Source: a virus
Direction: 5' to 3' (one strand)
DNA length: 23,089 nt
Virus record (IMG/VR): IMGVR_UViG_3300045996_001607
Span: 1 to 23,089 of that record
Shown one piece after another: positions 20,415 through 23,089 of the stretch; within the stretch, counting starts at the first letter, position 1; each line of letters begins with the position of its first letter. The translations under genes and the position numbers were made by a program. A model generated the notes under the pieces. It searched no databases. It saw only the letters and a program-made list of their open reading frames with translations, and was not told where the DNA came from.

Positions 20415-22339
20415 AGCTCGACGACATTCTCAGTCGTCTTGAGGGCGTCGAAGAACGAGGGGAGGGATGGGTCGCGCGCTGTCCGGCGCACGACGACGAC
20501 AACCCCTCGCTCTCGATCGGCCGCGGACGGAACGGCGCCGTGCTGCTCAACTGCTTCGGCGGCTGCACGTTCGAAGAGGTTATGGACGCACTCGAAGAAC
20601 GCGAAAGCGGTGTCACAAGCGTTGGCACCCCAGACAACCCCCCAATGACCGTCGACTTCCGCGTCGTTGGTAAGGCGGAAGACGGACTGCGCTGGTGGGC
20701 CGCGAAGACGAAAGTGCCCGTCGAGGTCTGGGAGGCGCTCGGGACAGAGGCGTACGGCACAGGCGTCAAGTTCCTCTTCGAGGGGTTCAACGCTTTCAAG
20801 TACCGGAAGCCTCCGAGGCCCGACGGGTCGAAGGATGTCGGGTGGGCCGGTGACGTTGCGCCGCCATTCTGGCCCGTCCCCCCTGTCGAGCCGGAGGGAA
20901 CGGAAGCGTGGGTTGTGGAGGGAGAAAGCGACTGTGGCACGATGCGCTACGCCGGCGCGCAATGCTTCACAACGACGAAGGGATCGAAGGGCGTTCCGAC
21001 GGTCGCGATGTTCGAAGAGCTCGCGACGCGCGGCATCACGACGATCACGATCGTCGGGGACGGAGACAGCGCGGGCGAAGAGTACATGCGGCGGGCCGCA
21101 GTCAACGCGATCGCCGCCGGCATGCACGTCAAGACTGTCGAACTCCGCCGGCTGTTCGACCCGTTTAGCGGGATGGTCGACCTCAACGACGCATGGAAGG
21201 CGTGCCTCGAAGAGGCCGGTGGAGAACGGGCCAGCGCGCAACGCCTCTTCCTCGAGCGGCTCGAGTCCGTCACCGAGTCGTACGTCACCGCTCTCCGCGT
21301 GCTCGACGGAGAGACGGCGCTCGACTGGTCCGACCAGGAGGTCAACTGGCTCGTGCCCGACCTGATCGCTCCCGGTGACAAGGGCATCATCATCGCCGCG
21401 CAGAAGAGCTACAAGACGTGGATCTGCTTGGACCTCGTGCGCTCGATGCTCATGCTCCAGCCGTTCATGCGGCGCCCGGAATGGGTGCCGAAGCGGCCGT
21501 CGCGCATCGGGTTCGTCGAAGAAGAAGGATCGAAGAACGCCTTCGGCAAGCGCATGTCGACGTTGCAGATCCCGCGCGAGGTCTGGCGCGATCGGTTCCG
21601 GCTGATCCACCGCAGCGGGTTTCGCTTCACCGAGCCGGCCGCTGTCGCCGAGCTCATCCAGATCGTGCGCACGCACGAGCTCGACGTCCTGATCCTCGAC
21701 CCACTCCAGCGAATGATCCCCGGCCTCGACGAGAACAGCGCGAGCGAAATGGCGGTCGTGTGGGATGCCGTCGCCGACCTTCACCGCGCGCATCCTGATC
21801 TAGTCGTCCTCCTGGTTCATCACGCAGGGAAGGGGAAAGACGCAGGTTGGGACGCGGCTCGCGGCTCGAGCCGCCATGCCGGCGAGGTCGACTTCGGGAT
21901 CTTCGTCCAGCGCGAGAAGGAGCGCGGCCACTTGAAGGTGCGCGTCGATGGTCGCGACATCCCCGAGTACCTTGGCACCGGCGAATACTTCACGACACGG
22001 GTCGAGATTGACATGGACGACGACCCGACCAAACGCCGCTTCGTGCTCGACGCCACCGAGCTCGAGGTCACGGTCGTCGAGAAGCCGAAGGACGACGCAC
22101 CGAAGCCGCCGTCCCTGGCGGAAGCGACCGCCGCGCGCAAGCGGGCGGGGGTCTACGAGGCGGTGGCGGGAGGCCTCGAGACGGTGGCCGAGCTCGTGAT
22201 GCAGACGGGCTTGACACGGACGACGGTTCAGCGTATCCTCGGGGAGCTCGAGAAGGATGGTGTCGTCACGAAACTGCCGGCGTCACCCGGGATGGCAACC
22301 CGATACCAGACCACACTGACCGAAAGGAGTACCACATGA
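20411..22339 (+). CDS. Primase-helicase: zinc finger, TOPRIM, RepA-like ATPase and winged-helix C-terminus
   Basis: The 642-residue product starts at GTG 20411, overlapping the upstream stop. A primase zinc finger (Cys24, His27, Cys48, Cys52) opens the protein. A TOPRIM domain follows with WVVEGESD (Glu170) and TIVGDGDSAG (Asp217, Asp219), then DLNDAW, the usual TOPRIM end. An AAA_25/RepA-type RecA fold covers about residues 310-540, with P-loop AAQKSYKT (Lys335) and Walker B LDVLILDPLQRM. The C-terminus (about 590-635, LVMQTGLTRTTVQRILGELEKDGVV) is a winged helix-turn-helix, perhaps for origin binding. It should unwind DNA and make primers for the polymerase encoded on the other strand. A promoter for the next gene lies inside its 3' end. 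Confidence 0.93.
   Translation: MKLDDILSRLEGVEERGEGWVARCPAHDDDNPSLSIGRGRNGAVLLNCFGGCTFEEVMDALEERESGVTSVGTPDNPPMTVDFRVVGKAEDGLRWWAAKTKVPVEVWEALGTEAYGTGVKFLFEGFNAFKYRKPPRPDGSKDVGWAGDVAPPFWPVPPVEPEGTEAWVVEGESDCGTMRYAGAQCFTTTKGSKGVPTVAMFEELATRGITTITIVGDGDSAGEEYMRRAAVNAIAAGMHVKTVELRRLFDPFSGMVDLNDAWKACLEEAGGERASAQRLFLERLESVTESYVTALRVLDGETALDWSDQEVNWLVPDLIAPGDKGIIIAAQKSYKTWICLDLVRSMLMLQPFMRRPEWVPKRPSRIGFVEEEGSKNAFGKRMSTLQIPREVWRDRFRLIHRSGFRFTEPAAVAELIQIVRTHELDVLILDPLQRMIPGLDENSASEMAVVWDAVADLHRAHPDLVVLLVHHAGKGKDAGWDAARGSSRHAGEVDFGIFVQREKERGHLKVRVDGRDIPEYLGTGEYFTTRVEIDMDDDPTKRRFVLDATELEVTVVEKPKDDAPKPPSLAEATAARKRAGVYEAVAGGLETVAELVMQTGLTRTTVQRILGELEKDGVVTKLPASPGMATRYQTTLTERSTT
22211..22239 (+). promoter_or_regulatory. 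Near-consensus promoter inside the primase-helicase gene
   Basis: TTGACA (22211-22216), a 17-bp spacer and TATCCT (22234-22239) lie about 97 bases before ATG 22336. No TCCGACCC element is present in the spacer. It could give extra transcription of the phosphoribosyltransferase-like gene and those following. Confidence 0.6.
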
Positions 22340-22791
22340 TCTACCACTCGCACCACACACGGGGCTGGAACAACGCCACCTACGAGTCGCTCGCCGACCT
22401 GGCCGAAACCGTGGAGGACGCGTACAAGATACTTGCTCCCCTCCAGGACCAGTTCGACTGCATCGTCACGAGCGGGATGTCGGGCGTCGTCGTCAGCGCG
22501 CCGCTGGCGCTTCGTCTGCGGAAGCCGCTGGTCATCGTCCGGAAGACGGAGGACAAGTCCCACCAGCCGACGACGAAGGGGATGATCAACAGGCGTGACC
22601 TCAAGAGCCGTTGCCTGTTCGTGGACGACTTCACCTGCGAGGGCAACACCCGCGCGCGCGTGCAGCGGTCGGTCGAAGCCGCGGTCCTGCTGGAAGAGGA
22701 CGACCTGGGCATGCCCGCGAGGCCGAAGATCGTCGGCGAGTACCTGTACCGCGACAACACGGTCTACCTCTACGAAAGGAGCGCGTCATGA
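22336..22791 (+). CDS. Phosphoribosyltransferase-like protein
   Basis: The product has 151 residues from ATG 22336 (GACCGAAAGGAGTACCAC upstream, ATGA overlap). The fold of type I phosphoribosyltransferases is recognisable: a strand and loop CIVTSGMSGVVVSAPLALRL at residues 42-61, VIVRKTEDKSH at 67-77, then the PRPP-binding strand and loop CLFVDDFTCEGNT at 93-105 with the Asp97-Asp98 pair. Such enzymes join a base to PRPP or act on related substrates in nucleotide salvage; the substrate cannot be read from the sequence. It may support nucleotide supply together with the diphosphohydrolase-like protein. Confidence 0.82.
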   Translation: MIYHSHHTRGWNNATYESLADLAETVEDAYKILAPLQDQFDCIVTSGMSGVVVSAPLALRLRKPLVIVRKTEDKSHQPTTKGMINRRDLKSRCLFVDDFTCEGNTRARVQRSVEAAVLLEEDDLGMPARPKIVGEYLYRDNTVYLYERSAS

Positions 22792-23089
22792 CAGAGACGT
22801 TCAAGGACTGGCGGGGCAACCCCGTCCGCATCGGGGCGACGGTCACCTGGCCGTCGCGCCAGAGCTCGAGTATGTGGATGAACGAGGGCGTCGTCGTCTC
22901 GCTCGAGCAGGTCCCGGTCACGTTCGGCTACCGCGCCGGCCAAACCGACTGGAAGGTCGGCGTCCGCAAGGTGCGGCAATCCATCTACGGCCGTACGCAA
23001 AAGGTCACGACCACGAAGGTCAGCTACCCGGCGCCCGAGCGGCTGACGGCGTGCGGGTTCTTCACCGCCGGCGACGATCGGAGGATCCC
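22788..23089 (+). CDS. Hypothetical protein, truncated at the window end
   Basis: The ATG at 22788 overlaps the previous stop (ATGA); the frame stays open for 100 codons to the edge. The start MTETFKDWRGNPVRIGATVTWP, followed by VVVSLEQVPVTFGYRAGQTDWKVGVRKVRQS, looks like a small SH3/KOW-type beta barrel module, as seen in many actinophage hypothetical proteins. No function can be assigned from the visible part. Confidence 0.68.
   Translation, partial: MTETFKDWRGNPVRIGATVTWPSRQSSSMWMNEGVVVSLEQVPVTFGYRAGQTDWKVGVRKVRQSIYGRTQKVTTTKVSYPAPERLTACGFFTAGDDRRI

Noticed and set aside
21390-21420. Degenerate Walker A (AAQKSYKT) as evidence of a dead helicase
   Set aside because: RepA/AAA_25-type phage ATPases commonly have aromatic variants of the form PKS[FY]KTW, and the Lys-Thr pair is intact.
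1-23089. Very frequent CTCGAG and GAGCTC hexamers
   Set aside because: They follow from Leu (CTC) and Glu (GAG) codon preference in high-GC coding sequence and do not form arrays.

Overview
This window looks like part of a tailed (siphovirus-type) bacteriophage genome whose host is probably an actinobacterium. The evidence is high GC with strong G/C third positions, GTG and TTG starts, tightly overlapping ATGA/GTGA gene junctions, a tape measure protein, tail proteins with the N-terminal pattern M-A-W-x-x-P-R-T-[WF]-V-T common in actinophages, and a tail protein with the 'FGYNP' type start of actinophage minor tail proteins. No capsid, terminase, portal, integrase, recognisable repressor, tRNA or CRISPR array is present. 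Host and lifestyle are inferred.

Layout. (1) 1-9229, plus strand, late genes: the end of an unrecognised gene, the tape measure protein, a very large tail protein carrying an Ig-like and a glycoside hydrolase domain, a zinc-ribbon protein, two tandem paralogous tail-fibre-like proteins, and a run of small membrane or secreted proteins that probably form the lysis/envelope cassette (holin-like 7975-8181 and 8888-9229). A strong hairpin terminator at 9252-9293 closes this unit. (2) 9303-19495, minus strand: a long, mostly overlapping early/middle operon. In transcription order it encodes a small membrane protein, an RlpA-like double-psi barrel protein, an unknown, an endonuclease VII-like HNH nuclease, two unknowns, an HslV/20S-proteasome-like peptidase, two small unknowns, a Cas4/RecB-type exonuclease, a Sak4-like RecA-fold ATPase, a membrane protein, a DUF669-type ssDNA-binding protein, a dATP/dGTP diphosphohydrolase-like protein, two small proteins, a family A DNA polymerase with a uracil-DNA-glycosylase-like N-terminus, a TIM-barrel protein, and a lipoprotein with its own promoter. 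(3) 19616-23089, plus strand: a tiny basic protein, a membrane protein, an unknown, a primase-helicase, a phosphoribosyltransferase-like protein and a truncated unknown.

Regulation. The two early units diverge from 19496-19615, where two sigma70-like promoters sit back to back in a perfectly symmetric element: a central palindrome GTCAAGGCCTTGAC flanked on both sides by TCCGACCCGAC, each copy inside a 17-bp promoter spacer. Related TCCGACCC elements occur exactly 3 bp upstream of -10-like boxes at two further minus-strand gene starts (14452-14471, 16958-16977), suggesting a phage-wide operator or activator site. The lipoprotein promoter (9741-9769) lacks this element and may be controlled separately.

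Most notable items: the hydrolase-tail fusion with an apparent Sec signal peptide, the phage-borne proteasome/HslV-like peptidase, and the symmetric operator system.
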